Of a DNA stretch of 64,000 nt, positions 26,408-35,339 are shown piece after piece. Position 1 is the first letter of the stretch; each line of letters opens with the position of its first letter. Below the pieces are notes generated by a model, which was not told the DNA's origin, ran no database searches, and saw nothing but the letters and a program-made list of their open reading frames with translations. The stretch comes from an uncultured Bacteroidota bacterium (lineage in GTDB: Bacteria; Bacteroidota; Bacteroidia; 2-12-FULL-35-15): positions 1-64,000 of the forward strand of contig CAINDA010000072.1 in NCBI GenBank assembly GCA_903847205.1, read 5' to 3'. The translations under genes were made by a program, and so were the position numbers.

Positions 26408-29400
26408 CTACTGTGGTGAGGAATTCGGGTCGACTGTAATTATTTTTTCGGGTACTTTCTCTTTTGGTTTTTTATCTTTTTTTCCACGGGCTTTCTGCAG
26501 ATACCTTTTAAAAAGTTCTCCGATAGTATCAAATTCCTCCCTGTAAAAAATCCCGACTCCCTGCGTATATAAGCTGTTTGAGTATATCTGGCTGTTGTCG
26601 TTTGTTTTGTTAAACGTTTTTACTTTCACTTTTCCGTCGTCCGTTAATTTATATTCAATATTAACATCGCCTACAATATTATTGGTACTCTGAGCTGTAT
26701 TCACGTTATTATTAACACCCACGTTACTTTCAACCGATAATTTATCATTAAATAACTGGGTGGATAAAGCAACTTCCAGCTCTTTTTTACTTATAGCATC
26801 ACCTGGCCTGTAATTAACCCCCACATCAAAATCTTTACTGATTTTGCTTAACATATTACTCAACTGGTTTGATAATAATTCGGTGGAATTTGCTCCTGCA
26901 ACAGAACCGGCCATAGAGCCGACTGAAAGGTTATTTACGTTTCCGGCAATTGCATAAGGTGTCACAAAACTATTAAGGATAAGCAGTGAAAAAACCTGAC
27001 GGTTCATTTCCGTTTCATTATTAATATAGCTTAATACAGTTTGACGAATACTAGCATCTACAGTTGGAAGCCCGACATTAAAATTAATTTCGGGAGACAA
27101 GAGTTCACCGGTCATCAGCAGTTTAAGATCCACAGGATATCTTTTAGTATAAACACTTGAAGAGTCAAGGGGGAAAAATGGCCTGATGGATGCTCGTGCT
27201 TTGTAAACAGTGCTCAAATTAATATCCGCTTTATAAGGCACCCCGCTCCATTTTATGGTTCCTCCTTTTTCAAGATCAAATTTTTTATTTATAATATTTT
27301 TAAGAGTAAATAAATAATCACCGTTTTCAATTACATAATCACCAAACATTTTAAAATCACCTTTTGTATTAATTTCCAATTTTATATTTCCATTTCCGCG
27401 GCTTTTAATTATATCGCCAACTTTTTGATCAAATATCAACTGAACTTCAGCATCTGGTGTTACATCCAAATCAAAATTAAGTTCAAGGCCGTTTAAGTTT
27501 ACTTTGTAATTATTTTTGAGGCTGATACCGCTGCTGTCCTTTTTAATAAAGGTGATAAAATTATTTTCGTTTACATCGCCCCCCCCGGAAAGAGGTATAT
27601 ATAATTTCGTTAATTCAGTTTTTGAAAGCATATTTAATTTATCCGACTTATCGCTCGAAGTAACACTTTCTGTTTTGACATTTGCTGTAATCAAAATATT
27701 ATCGGTGTAGCCCGAAAGGTTTACAACACCACTAACGAAAGCCTTCCCATAGTATAAACTGTTGTTTTTTTCGGTTGTATTCAGGCACATGAATTTTTTT
27801 GGATGAATATCAAAATCAAGCTGAAAATTTTTAAAATTTTCATGATATACTTTTCCAGTAACAACTGCTTTATTTCCATTGATATCAATCAGCTTCATGT
27901 TTTCAACACCGAACGAATTGTTGTCGATAATAATATCCTGCGAAAAATTATAGGATGTGTTTAAATAATCGAATGTTATTTTTTTTGCATTTACATTGAT
28001 GCTGCCGGATAATTTAGGTTTTTTTAATTCTCCTTTCACGGTAAGATTTCCTGAGAAAAAACCTTTGAAATCAGAGCAGTATTCTTTAACAAAAGGTGCA
28101 AACAGCTGCAGCTGCATTGCCTGCAGGTTAAGTTTTAAATCAATATTTTCCTGAGTTTTTTTAGGATAATAATTTCCCGAAAATAAAATGTTAGGCACAA
28201 TTCCCTGCGAGAAAGAACCCTGCACATACAATGCTTCCTTAGTATTATCCCATTCGGTTTTTATATCACCGTCTCCCATTTCATTATCATTTACAAACAA
28301 TGATTTAAAATTATTATTACTCTCGAACAAGGGGTCGTGATAAGCGTCTGTTACAATAGATTCGCCATTAATTCTTCCCTTAAAATTAACTCCCGCAACC
28401 TTTGTAAATAAATTGAGGTTAGCCAGATTAAAATTAGTAAGCGACAGCTTTATCTGATCTTCTTTATTTTCAGACAACATTCCGTTTAATGAAATGAGCT
28501 GCGTACCATGCTCAATTGTGAGGTTATTCACTGTAATGTAACTTGAGTCAATAATAATTTCGTTCTTCTTATTTATATTCCATGATGTATCCGACACAAC
28601 AAGCTGAGAGGGAAGTATCTTAAATTTAATTATATCATTTTGATTAAAAAGGAAGAAAGCCTTAATATCGCCTTTGTATTCACTGCTGGTTTTATTATCC
28701 CAAGTCATATCTAAATTCAAACTGTCGGAATTAGTAACAGTGTTGATTTTAAAATCCTTCAGTGATGCGCTGTCGCTGATATACAATCGGTCGCAGCCGG
28801 TACTGAACTGCAATTCTTTTGCAGCTTTTGCATTTACGGTCCAGTTTTTTAAAACAAAATCAGAAAAAGTAAGTTTGCTTGAACTTCCTGTTAATAGTAA
28901 CTCATCAGAGGTTGAGTTAAAACTGCCTCTAATTAAAGTTTTAGGAGCAACTGTTAATTTCGGGATAAATAATCGGGTAACAGCATCTGTTTTTTTGAAC
29001 AAAAAACTGTACTCGAAATTTTGCGGCAGGATACTTTGCTGATTTGATTTATTAAAAAAATAGGAGGGGAGATAGCTGCTTAATAATTTCCGCATGGATA
29101 CCGGGAGTTCTAGTATTTTAAATTTTCCGATTACGGAAGCATCCATAAAATCAGAAACTACTTTGATTGATTTAATTCCATTTTCTTCTTCCGAAGTAAG
29201 ATTAAATGCACTCATTTTATAAGTTTCATTTTCTTGTAGAAGAATTGTATTATCAAAATTGATGCTGCCTATTAAATTATCAATATTACTTCCGGTAACG
29301 TTAATTATAAGCTGTGTTGAAAGCTGTGTTTTTTTTGTGGTTTTTATAAAATGCAAAGCTCCTAAATCAGCGTTGTTCAGCGTTGAAATAAAATCGAGTT

Positions 29401-30904
29401 GCGGCAGTTTTTGAGAAAAATCCACCTTGCCCAAAAAGTCAAAATCAATATTATCATCTTTTACATTTAGTTTTCCTTTAAAAACCCGCTTTGCCGCATC
29501 GCCTTCTATTGCTATGTTTTTATAGTTGTAATTATTGAAATCTAAACTTGTAATCGAACCATTTAATTTAGCCGCAATATCATTCAGTGTAAACCCTGAT
29601 CCGTCAATGTCAACATTGGCGGTTATCTTTCCCAATAAATTTGCCCCCAAAAAACTGCCGAAATCAAATGCTTCTGATTTTAATTTACCCTTGTAGGATT
29701 CTTTGTCTTTTTTATCATCATGATGAACTGCGAGGTCAGTTGACAAGCTGCCTAAAGCGGATGAAAAATTACCGTAAGAATAAAAGTCGTTGTACAAGCC
29801 TGTGAATGTTCCCTTAAATTTCATATTGCCTAATTTTGCAATATTAGCAGGTATGTTTAATGTTTGATGGGATGTAAAAGGCGGGATTGGAATCTTTTTA
29901 AGATCATTGTAATTTGTTTTTAACTGCTCAACATTTAGATAAATAACTGTTTCCTCAATTTTGGGAAGGCCGGTTAATTTAACATCTCCGATAAACTGCG
30001 TATTTGTCTGCCCCAATTTTATGTTCATATTTTTGCCGCGCAGATCTTTTATTTTTCCGCTTATTTTCCCCGAAACAATAAGATTTCTGTAAAGCCCTTT
30101 GAGTGAAGGAGCAAAGTAGGCGATATCATTCATTTCAACCTGTGAATGATTGAAGTCGGCTTTGAGGGTTACCAGATTTATGAAATCATTAAAATCGTTG
30201 TATTGGTTATATTTAAAAGTTAAATCGGTGGCAATGGTGCTTTCTGGAGTTTTTATTTTGAGTGCATCAAGCTGAATTCCATTTGGACTTACTTTAGCGA
30301 AGCAGCTTAAATTTTGAAGCATGAAACCGCTTTTTTCGCTTAGGGATAAATAATCAATTGTGCTGATGATAGTATCGCTTTCAATACGTATATCTGAAAG
30401 CCTGCTGTTAATTGCGCTTGCATGAATGTCTGAAAAATTAATACCGGCACTCCCTGAAGTATCATGCTCATTGCGGTAGGAAAAATCAGAATTTAGTAAA
30501 GTAACTTCTCTAAAGCTGATATCCCATGGCGCCGCTGGACTTTTCTTTATAGTATCCTTGCTGCTGAAAGCATCGATAATAAATTGAAGATTCAAATTAT
30601 TGTCATCTTTATATTTTACCAAAGAAGTTTTGGTATTAAATAAAACAATATTGTAAAAATAAATTTTTCGTTTTTTTATACTGATACTGCCGATATCTAA
30701 TTTTAATTTTTTTGAATAAAGTAAAGTATCGTGATGCTGATCCTCGACATACACATTTTCCAATACCAGTTTTTTAAAAAATTCAATGTCAACACTGCCT
30801 ATATCAACGCGTGTATGAAGTTTCCCCGACAAATATGAAGCCGCCTGCTTTGCGGCATAGACCTGCACACTGCGGACTTGAATCAACAGAAACAGCAGTA
30901 TCAA
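26408..30904 (-). CDS. TamB-like translocation/assembly protein (DUF490)
   Basis: The ~1498-residue protein spans the periplasm and works with TamL/TamA in outer-membrane assembly or lipid transport. It has an N-terminal signal anchor, then long AsmA-like beta-rich repeats. The C-terminal DUF490/TamB domain (~1050-1480) contains GDYLFTLKNIINKKFDLEKGGTIKWSG, SLLILNSFVTPYAI and VGVNYRPGDA. The first usable codon in frame is a TTG at 30904, but this cuts the anchor short. The frame stays open for 23 codons upstream, to a stop at 30974, and reads NKDIKKLSNILFRIIASVIF before joining LLILLFLLIQ. That is a complete anchor, yet it has no ATG, GTG or TTG; only ATA or ATT codons are available. The start is therefore unresolved. 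A TamL gene lies 2.5 kb away. Confidence 0.88.
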   Translation of the reverse strand: MILLFLLIQVRSVQVYAAKQAASYLSGKLHTRVDIGSVDIEFFKKLVLENVYVEDQHHDTLLYSKKLKLDIGSISIKKRKIYFYNIVLFNTKTSLVKYKDDNNLNLQFIIDAFSSKDTIKKSPAAPWDISFREVTLLNSDFSYRNEHDTSGSAGINFSDIHASAINSRLSDIRIESDTIISTIDYLSLSEKSGFMLQNLSCFAKVSPNGIQLDALKIKTPESTIATDLTFKYNQYNDFNDFINLVTLKADFNHSQVEMNDIAYFAPSLKGLYRNLIVSGKISGKIKDLRGKNMNIKLGQTNTQFIGDVKLTGLPKIEETVIYLNVEQLKTNYNDLKKIPIPPFTSHQTLNIPANIAKLGNMKFKGTFTGLYNDFYSYGNFSSALGSLSTDLAVHHDDKKDKESYKGKLKSEAFDFGSFLGANLLGKITANVDIDGSGFTLNDIAAKLNGSITSLDFNNYNYKNIAIEGDAAKRVFKGKLNVKDDNIDFDFLGKVDFSQKLPQLDFISTLNNADLGALHFIKTTKKTQLSTQLIINVTGSNIDNLIGSINFDNTILLQENETYKMSAFNLTSEEENGIKSIKVVSDFMDASVIGKFKILELPVSMRKLLSSYLPSYFFNKSNQQSILPQNFEYSFLFKKTDAVTRLFIPKLTVAPKTLIRGSFNSTSDELLLTGSSSKLTFSDFVLKNWTVNAKAAKELQFSTGCDRLYISDSASLKDFKINTVTNSDSLNLDMTWDNKTSSEYKGDIKAFFLFNQNDIIKFKILPSQLVVSDTSWNINKKNEIIIDSSYITVNNLTIEHGTQLISLNGMLSENKEDQIKLSLTNFNLANLNLFTKVAGVNFKGRINGESIVTDAYHDPLFESNNNFKSLFVNDNEMGDGDIKTEWDNTKEALYVQGSFSQGIVPNILFSGNYYPKKTQENIDLKLNLQAMQLQLFAPFVKEYCSDFKGFFSGNLTVKGELKKPKLSGSINVNAKKITFDYLNTSYNFSQDIIIDNNSFGVENMKLIDINGNKAVVTGKVYHENFKNFQLDFDIHPKKFMCLNTTEKNNSLYYGKAFVSGVVNLSGYTDNILITANVKTESVTSSDKSDKLNMLSKTELTKLYIPLSGGGDVNENNFITFIKKDSSGISLKNNYKVNLNGLELNFDLDVTPDAEVQLIFDQKVGDIIKSRGNGNIKLEINTKGDFKMFGDYVIENGDYLFTLKNIINKKFDLEKGGTIKWSGVPYKADINLSTVYKARASIRPFFPLDSSSVYTKRYPVDLKLLMTGELLSPEINFNVGLPTVDASIRQTVLSYINNETEMNRQVFSLLILNSFVTPYAIAGNVNNLSVGSMAGSVAGANSTELLSNQLSNMLSKISKDFDVGVNYRPGDAISKKELEVALSTQLFNDKLSVESNVGVNNNVNTAQSTNNIVGDVNIEYKLTDDGKVKVKTFNKTNDNSQIYSNSLYTQGVGIFYREEFDTIGELFKRYLQKARGKKDKKPKEKVPEKIITVDPNSSPQ

Positions 30905-31111
30905 TAAAAAGATGACTGATGCTATAATCCTGAATAATATGTTGGAAAGTTTTTTAATATCTTTGTTTATTACTTAAGCGTGTTATTTATGCTTAAAAAA
31001 TTAAGGCAGATTAAATTTATTTGTTACATAAATATTTAAAATTGCAGCTTGAATTAAAATATAATTTGCAGCTGTCTGCGGACTAAAAAATTAAATGCGA
31101 AGTTAAGGAAT

Positions 31112-32167
31112 ATGAGCAAAACAATCATCATATTGGGAATTGAATCATCCTGCGATGATACCGCTGCAGCTGTTATTAAGAACGGCAAATTACTTGCCAA
31201 TATTGTTGCTTCCCAAAGCGTGCATAAAGCATACGGAGGAGTAGTGCCTGAATTAGCTTCTCGCGCACATCAGCAGAATATTATTCCCGTGGTTGATCAG
31301 GCTCTGAAACAAGCCGGTATTGATAAACATGAAATCAGCGCTGTTGCTTTCACCCGCGGTCCAGGCTTAATGGGATCTTTATTAGTAGGAACATCTTTTG
31401 CTAAGGCTTTTGCGCTGGGGTTAAATATTCCCCTTATTGAAGTTAATCACATGCAGGGTCATATTCTGGCACATTTTATTGATGATATCAGCAGCGGACC
31501 GGATCAAATTTCAGTTTTTAAATTTCCTTCATTTCCTTTTTTATGTCTCACAGTTTCTGGCGGACACACGCAGATAGTGCTGATAAAAGATTTTTTTGAC
31601 ATGCAGATAATCGGTGAAACGATTGATGATGCTGCGGGAGAAGCCTTTGATAAAGCAGCAAAAATAATGGGCCTGCCTTATCCCGGCGGGCCGTTGATTG
31701 ACAAATTTGCAAATGAAGGAAACCCGAAAGCCTTCATTTTTTCAAAGCCGCAAGCACCGGAACTTAACTACAGCTTCAGCGGATTAAAAACCGGCTTTAT
31801 GAATTTTATCGCCAACCGGACTGCCGTAAACCCACATTTTGTTGAAGAAAATAAAGCAGACATTTGCGCATCAATTCAATATACTATTATTGAGATATTG
31901 ATGAACAAACTAAAGATGGCAGTTAAACAAACTGGTATCAGTCAAATAGCAATTGCCGGCGGAGTTTCTGCTAATTCAGGCCTAAGGAACGCCTTGCATG
32001 AGGCAGCTGAACATTTGGGATGGCAGGTTTTTATTCCAAAATTTGAATATTGTACCGATAATGCCGCTATGATTGCAATAACAGGTTATTATAAATATTT
32101 AAAGGATGATTTTGCGTCACAGTCCTCAACTCCGCTTCCAAGGTATGTTTTAGGCAATAAGGCTTAA
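31112..32167 (+). CDS. tsaD: tRNA N6-adenosine threonylcarbamoyltransferase
   Basis: The 351-residue enzyme (Kae1/Gcp/YgjD family) attaches the threonylcarbamoyl group to A37 of ANN-decoding tRNAs, giving t6A. The ASKHA ATPase fold is evident: LGIESSCDDTAAAVI at the N-terminus, HMQGHILAHF with the two metal-binding His, SGGHTQIVLI, GEAFDKAAKIMGLPYPGGP, and AIAGGVSANSGLRNAL near the end. The gene is divergent from tamB. The window also encodes MtaB, which acts on the t6A product. Confidence 0.97.
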   Translation: MSKTIIILGIESSCDDTAAAVIKNGKLLANIVASQSVHKAYGGVVPELASRAHQQNIIPVVDQALKQAGIDKHEISAVAFTRGPGLMGSLLVGTSFAKAFALGLNIPLIEVNHMQGHILAHFIDDISSGPDQISVFKFPSFPFLCLTVSGGHTQIVLIKDFFDMQIIGETIDDAAGEAFDKAAKIMGLPYPGGPLIDKFANEGNPKAFIFSKPQAPELNYSFSGLKTGFMNFIANRTAVNPHFVEENKADICASIQYTIIEILMNKLKMAVKQTGISQIAIAGGVSANSGLRNALHEAAEHLGWQVFIPKFEYCTDNAAMIAITGYYKYLKDDFASQSSTPLPRYVLGNKA

Positions 32168-32454
32168 AGCCGATGCCTAGAGTTAATGGAAAATATTTTT
32201 TGATTGTTTATTTAGATTCTAGTTCCTTCCTAGTATGGGGGCTGAAAATGTTTAATTTTTTTCGTTCCCCTTCCGTGTTCAATTATTTGAGGCCATGGTG
32301 AAAATTTATTTAACTTACCTTTAGTTGAATTCCTTTATAACCTTCGTCAAGATTGGATTATAGAAAAAAAGTTATGCTCGGATTATGCGATGTTCGGAGG
32401 GTAACTAAAAGGGTAACTCTAATTTGAGATTTGATAGTTGACTAATTCGACAAA
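32168..32454. other. Intergenic region beside tRNA-Ser, with repeated GGGTAACT
   Basis: There is no open frame. Two direct copies of GGGTAACT start at 32399 and 32411. The location next to a tRNA gene would suit a decayed integration site, but no integrase fragment is readable. Confidence 0.35.
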
Positions 32455-32456
32455 TA

Positions 32457-32498
32457 AAAAACCGTAAACAACTTTAAATAAGTCGTTTACGGTTTTTG
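32457..32498 (-). terminator. Terminator of the tRNA-Ser gene
   Basis: The imperfect stem ACCGTAAACAACT/AGTCGTTTACGGT (32461-32473 with 32481-32493) has a 7-base loop. On the - strand the T run corresponds to the A run at 32456-32461. It begins right after the tRNA 3' end. Confidence 0.85.
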
Positions 32499-32502
32499 TC
32501 AG

Positions 32503-32587
32503 CGGAGAAATAGGGATTCGAACCCCAGGACCTGTTACAGTCAACAGTTTTCAAGACTGCCGCAATAGACCACTCTGCCATTTCTCC
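32503..32587 (-). tRNA. tRNA-Ser (UGA anticodon)
   Basis: The - strand folds as an 85-nt class II tRNA. The 7-bp acceptor stem GGAGAAA/TTTCTCC is perfect, with a G discriminator. The D arm begins GGCAGAGTGG, the anticodon loop is CTTGAAA with anticodon TGA, a long variable arm follows, and the T arm contains GGTTCGAATCC. The 3' CCA is not encoded. The long variable arm and anticodon both fit tRNA-Ser reading UCN. A TACTTTTG promoter element and a terminator flank it. Confidence 0.95.
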
Positions 32588-32592
32588 AGCGA

Positions 32593-32600
32593 CAAAAGTA
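32593..32600 (-). promoter_or_regulatory. -7 promoter element TACTTTTG for tRNA-Ser
   Basis: Exact TAnnTTTG match on the - strand, ending 5 bases before the mature tRNA 5' end. This predicts a very short 5' leader. Confidence 0.5.
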
Positions 32601-32650
32601 GTATTATTTTGATTTCACACGTAATAAATGAAAAAAAAATATTTATTGCT

Positions 32651-32658
32651 TAACTTTG
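32651..32658 (+). promoter_or_regulatory. -7 promoter element TAACTTTG for the GWxTD gene
   Basis: Exact TAnnTTTG match, 36 bases before the ATG at 32695. No clear -33 element. Confidence 0.5.
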
Positions 32659-32694
32659 CAATTCTCCCCGATATATATGTAAAAATAATTTTAA

Positions 32695-34143
32695 ATGAAA
32701 AAGTGCCTTTTTTCTTTATGTTCAGCTGTTTTAATTGCGTTCACTGCTTCCGCTGCACAAAGCGTTACTGCTTACTTAACTTATGCAGCGTTTAATCTGC
32801 CTGTAAAAGGGCCCTATATCGAAACCTATTTGTCGGTTATCGGCAGTTCGGTAAAGTTTGTAAAAAATGCCAATGGGAAATTTCAGGGTGCAGTTGATAT
32901 TGGAATAACCTTTACCCAGAATAATGAAATCAAAAGTGCTCAGAAGTATACGCTGAACAGCCAGGAAATGGCCGATACAAGCAAGGGGGGTCCTAATTTT
33001 ATTGATCTGCAGCGTTACGTTTTAGCAAATGGAACTTACAGCATGGAGATATCAATAGCTGATAAAAATAAATCAGAAGCTAAGCCGTTTGTTTCTGTAG
33101 TGCCCGTTACCATTAACTTTACTGACGACAGGGTAATGATTTCGGATATTCAGCTGCTGGAATCATTTGTTAAATCAGCGGTTCCCAGTGTGTTAACAAA
33201 AAGCGGTTACGATCTTGTTCCCTACGTTTCCACTTATTATCCTGAAAACTGCACTATAATAAAATTTTATGCAGAAATATATAATTCCAAAAAAATAATA
33301 GGGGAGGGGCAGAAATTGGTGATGAATTATTTTATCGAATCTGATGGGAAAAAGGTTAAACTAAGCGATTATAGTGCATTTTCGAAGCAGACTGCTGCTG
33401 AAGTAAACACGCTGCTGGCTGAATTTAATATCGAAGCACTTCCTTCAGGTAATTATTACTTGGTAATTGAAGTACGTGATAAAGAGAATAAAATTCAGGC
33501 GGAACAAAAATGTTTTATCCAACGAAAAAACAGCCATGGCAGGCTGAGTTTGGAAGATTTAAAATCGGTAAATGTTACCAATACTTTTGTGAGTTTCTAT
33601 AAAAGTGTTGACACTTTATCAGATTACATCCGCATGCTCCGCCCAATTTCAAGTTCTTCTGAAGTTCTTTATGCCGAAAATCAATTGAAAAGTAAAAACT
33701 TAGAAATGATGCAGCAGTTCTTTTATACTTTTTGGAAATCGAGAAGCGAAACAAATGCTCAATTGATGTGGTTTGAATATTACAAAGAAGTAATGAAAGT
33801 AAACAAGGTATTCGGTACTCACAGTTTAAAAGGCTACGAAAGCGACCGAGGGAGAGTATATCTTCAATACGGACCTCCAACCTCAAGAGACAAAGTTGAT
33901 TTGGATGAACGCAATTCTAAACCTTATGAAATATGGCAGTATGATAAATTGTCTGACAAGTCCAAAGTATTGACTAATCCAAGTAATTCTCAATCAAATA
34001 AAAAATTTGTATTTGTTAATTCCGATTTAATTACCAATACATTTAAATTAATACATTCTACTGCCTTAGGCGAAATATACAACGACAGCTGGCAGAGTCA
34101 AGCCGGAGATAATGCGCAGGATAATTTTGATAATCCAAGATAA
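32695..34143 (+). CDS. GWxTD domain-containing secreted protein
   Basis: The 482-residue protein starts with a signal peptide (MKKCLFSLCSAVLIAFTASA). Residues ~25-290 are beta-rich, with Ig-like segments (SVTAYLTYAAFNLPVKGPYIETYLSV; LPSGNYYLVIEVRDKENKIQ). The C-terminal domain (~residues 330-440) resembles the GWxTD family. It contains FYTFWKSRSE, YYKEVMKVNKVFG, GYESDRGRVYLQYGPP and YEIWQYD. The family's name-giving GWxTD motif reads GYESD here, so the Trp and Thr are replaced. The family occurs in Bacteroidota and Acidobacteria; its function is not known to me. The protein is probably periplasmic or surface exposed. The glycosyltransferase gene follows after 77 bp but may have its own promoter. 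Confidence 0.85.
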   Translation: MKKCLFSLCSAVLIAFTASAAQSVTAYLTYAAFNLPVKGPYIETYLSVIGSSVKFVKNANGKFQGAVDIGITFTQNNEIKSAQKYTLNSQEMADTSKGGPNFIDLQRYVLANGTYSMEISIADKNKSEAKPFVSVVPVTINFTDDRVMISDIQLLESFVKSAVPSVLTKSGYDLVPYVSTYYPENCTIIKFYAEIYNSKKIIGEGQKLVMNYFIESDGKKVKLSDYSAFSKQTAAEVNTLLAEFNIEALPSGNYYLVIEVRDKENKIQAEQKCFIQRKNSHGRLSLEDLKSVNVTNTFVSFYKSVDTLSDYIRMLRPISSSSEVLYAENQLKSKNLEMMQQFFYTFWKSRSETNAQLMWFEYYKEVMKVNKVFGTHSLKGYESDRGRVYLQYGPPTSRDKVDLDERNSKPYEIWQYDKLSDKSKVLTNPSNSQSNKKFVFVNSDLITNTFKLIHSTALGEIYNDSWQSQAGDNAQDNFDNPR

Positions 34144-34208
34144 TATCCGAAATCATGTCTGCATTTTAAAATAGATGAGGACAGGGTTAAATTTCTTTTT
34201 TATTCCCA

Positions 34209-34216
34209 TACATTTG
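34209..34216 (+). promoter_or_regulatory. -7 promoter element TACATTTG directly before the glycosyltransferase ATG
   Basis: Exact TAnnTTTG match ending 4 bases before the ATG at 34221. If used, transcription would start at or next to the ATG, giving a leaderless mRNA. A chance match is also possible. Confidence 0.3.
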
Positions 34217-34220
34217 TTTT

Positions 34221-35249
34221 ATGAAGATTGCGGTAGTCATTTTAAATTGGAACGGGAAAAGTTTTCTTGAAAAATTCCTCCCTTCTGTAATTGCCTGCAA
34301 TCCGCCTGATACAGATGTTATAGTTGCAGATAACGCTTCTACCGATGATTCTGTTTCATTTCTTACTGCTCAATATTCTCAGGTTAAAATCATTCAGAAT
34401 AGCTCTAACGGAGGCTTTGCCAAAGGTTATAACGAGGCTCTGAAGCAAGTTAAAGCTGAATATTATATTTTATTAAATTCGGATGTTGAAGTTACCCCAA
34501 ATTGGATTGAGCCGATAATAAAATTAATGGATCAAGACAGCTCCATTGTGGCCTGCCAGCCGAAGATAAGAAGTTTTGTAGATAAAAAGTTTTTTGAATA
34601 TGCCGGTGCATCAGGCGGTTTCATTGATAAATATGGTTATCCTTTTTGTCGCGGCAGGATTTTTGAAAATCTTGAAGAAGACAAAGGACAATATAACGAT
34701 ACCCGTGAAGTATTCTGGGCTACTGGTGCCTGTTTTTTTGTAAGAGCTTCGAATTACCTGCAGTCAGGCGGTTTTGACGAAGATTTTTTTGCCCACATGG
34801 AAGAAATTGATTTGTGCTGGAGGTTTAAAAACGCTGGTTATAAAATTATGTGCTGTCCGGATGCGGTTGTTTATCATGTGGGCGGGGGCACATTAAATAA
34901 AACAAGTCCACAAAAAACATTTTTAAATTTCCGGAATAATTTGATGATGATCACTAAAAATCATCCGCCTGAATATTTATATTTAAAATTATTTATTCGG
35001 TTTCTGCTCGATGGTATTGCTGGTCTAAAATATCTATTATCTGGTGAGTTCGGCCATTTCATGGCGGTAATAAAAGCGCATTTTAATTTTTATGCTTCGT
35101 TTGGGAAAACACTTCAGAAAAGAAAATTATTGCGGAAGCAGGTGAAAAAATATACTGATACTGCTGTATATCACCGAAGCATAATTGCGGATTACTATTT
35201 AAGAGGTAAAAAAACTTTTGCGGAGATTAATAGTAAGAATTGGTTTTAA
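34221..35249 (+). CDS. Glycosyltransferase family 2 (rhamnosyltransferase-like)
   Basis: The 342-residue GT-A fold enzyme transfers a sugar from a nucleotide donor. It begins VVILNWNGKSFLEKFLPSV, then VIVADNASTDDSV, NGGFAKGYNEAL, and LLNSDVEVTPNW with the DxD-like SDVE metal site. FWATGACFFVRAS, GGFDEDFFAHMEEIDLCWRF (acceptor ED motif) and YHVGGGTL follow. This set is typical of the WcaA/RfbF-like GT2 enzymes used in cell-surface polysaccharide synthesis. A C-terminal helical region with moderately hydrophobic segments (LFIRFLLDGIAGLKYLLSG) may associate with the membrane. No polysaccharide cluster surrounds it, so the substrate is unknown. Confidence 0.92.
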   Translation: MKIAVVILNWNGKSFLEKFLPSVIACNPPDTDVIVADNASTDDSVSFLTAQYSQVKIIQNSSNGGFAKGYNEALKQVKAEYYILLNSDVEVTPNWIEPIIKLMDQDSSIVACQPKIRSFVDKKFFEYAGASGGFIDKYGYPFCRGRIFENLEEDKGQYNDTREVFWATGACFFVRASNYLQSGGFDEDFFAHMEEIDLCWRFKNAGYKIMCCPDAVVYHVGGGTLNKTSPQKTFLNFRNNLMMITKNHPPEYLYLKLFIRFLLDGIAGLKYLLSGEFGHFMAVIKAHFNFYASFGKTLQKRKLLRKQVKKYTDTAVYHRSIIADYYLRGKKTFAEINSKNWF

Positions 35250-35279
35250 TAAATCTCTGAAAAGGGCTGTAAATAATAA

Positions 35280-35310
35280 GACCTGACAGGTTTTGAAAAC
35301 CTATCAGGTC
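35280..35310. repeat. Near-perfect palindrome GACCTGACAGG...CCTATCAGGTC
   Basis: The 31-bp palindrome pairs GACCTGACAGGTTTT with AAAACCTATCAGGTC (one mismatch). It lies between the convergent glycosyltransferase and condensin genes. It has no strong T run, so it could be a weak bidirectional terminator or a dispersed palindromic repeat. Similar sequences are common between genes in Bacteroidota. Confidence 0.75.
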
Positions 35311-35339
35311 AATGATACAAAATTCGATAAAATTTAAAT

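Noticed and set aside
27516-29042. Long antisense frames inside tamB and similar frames in other large genes
   Set aside because: They lie entirely within well-supported coding regions on the other strand and show no independent promoter or family match.
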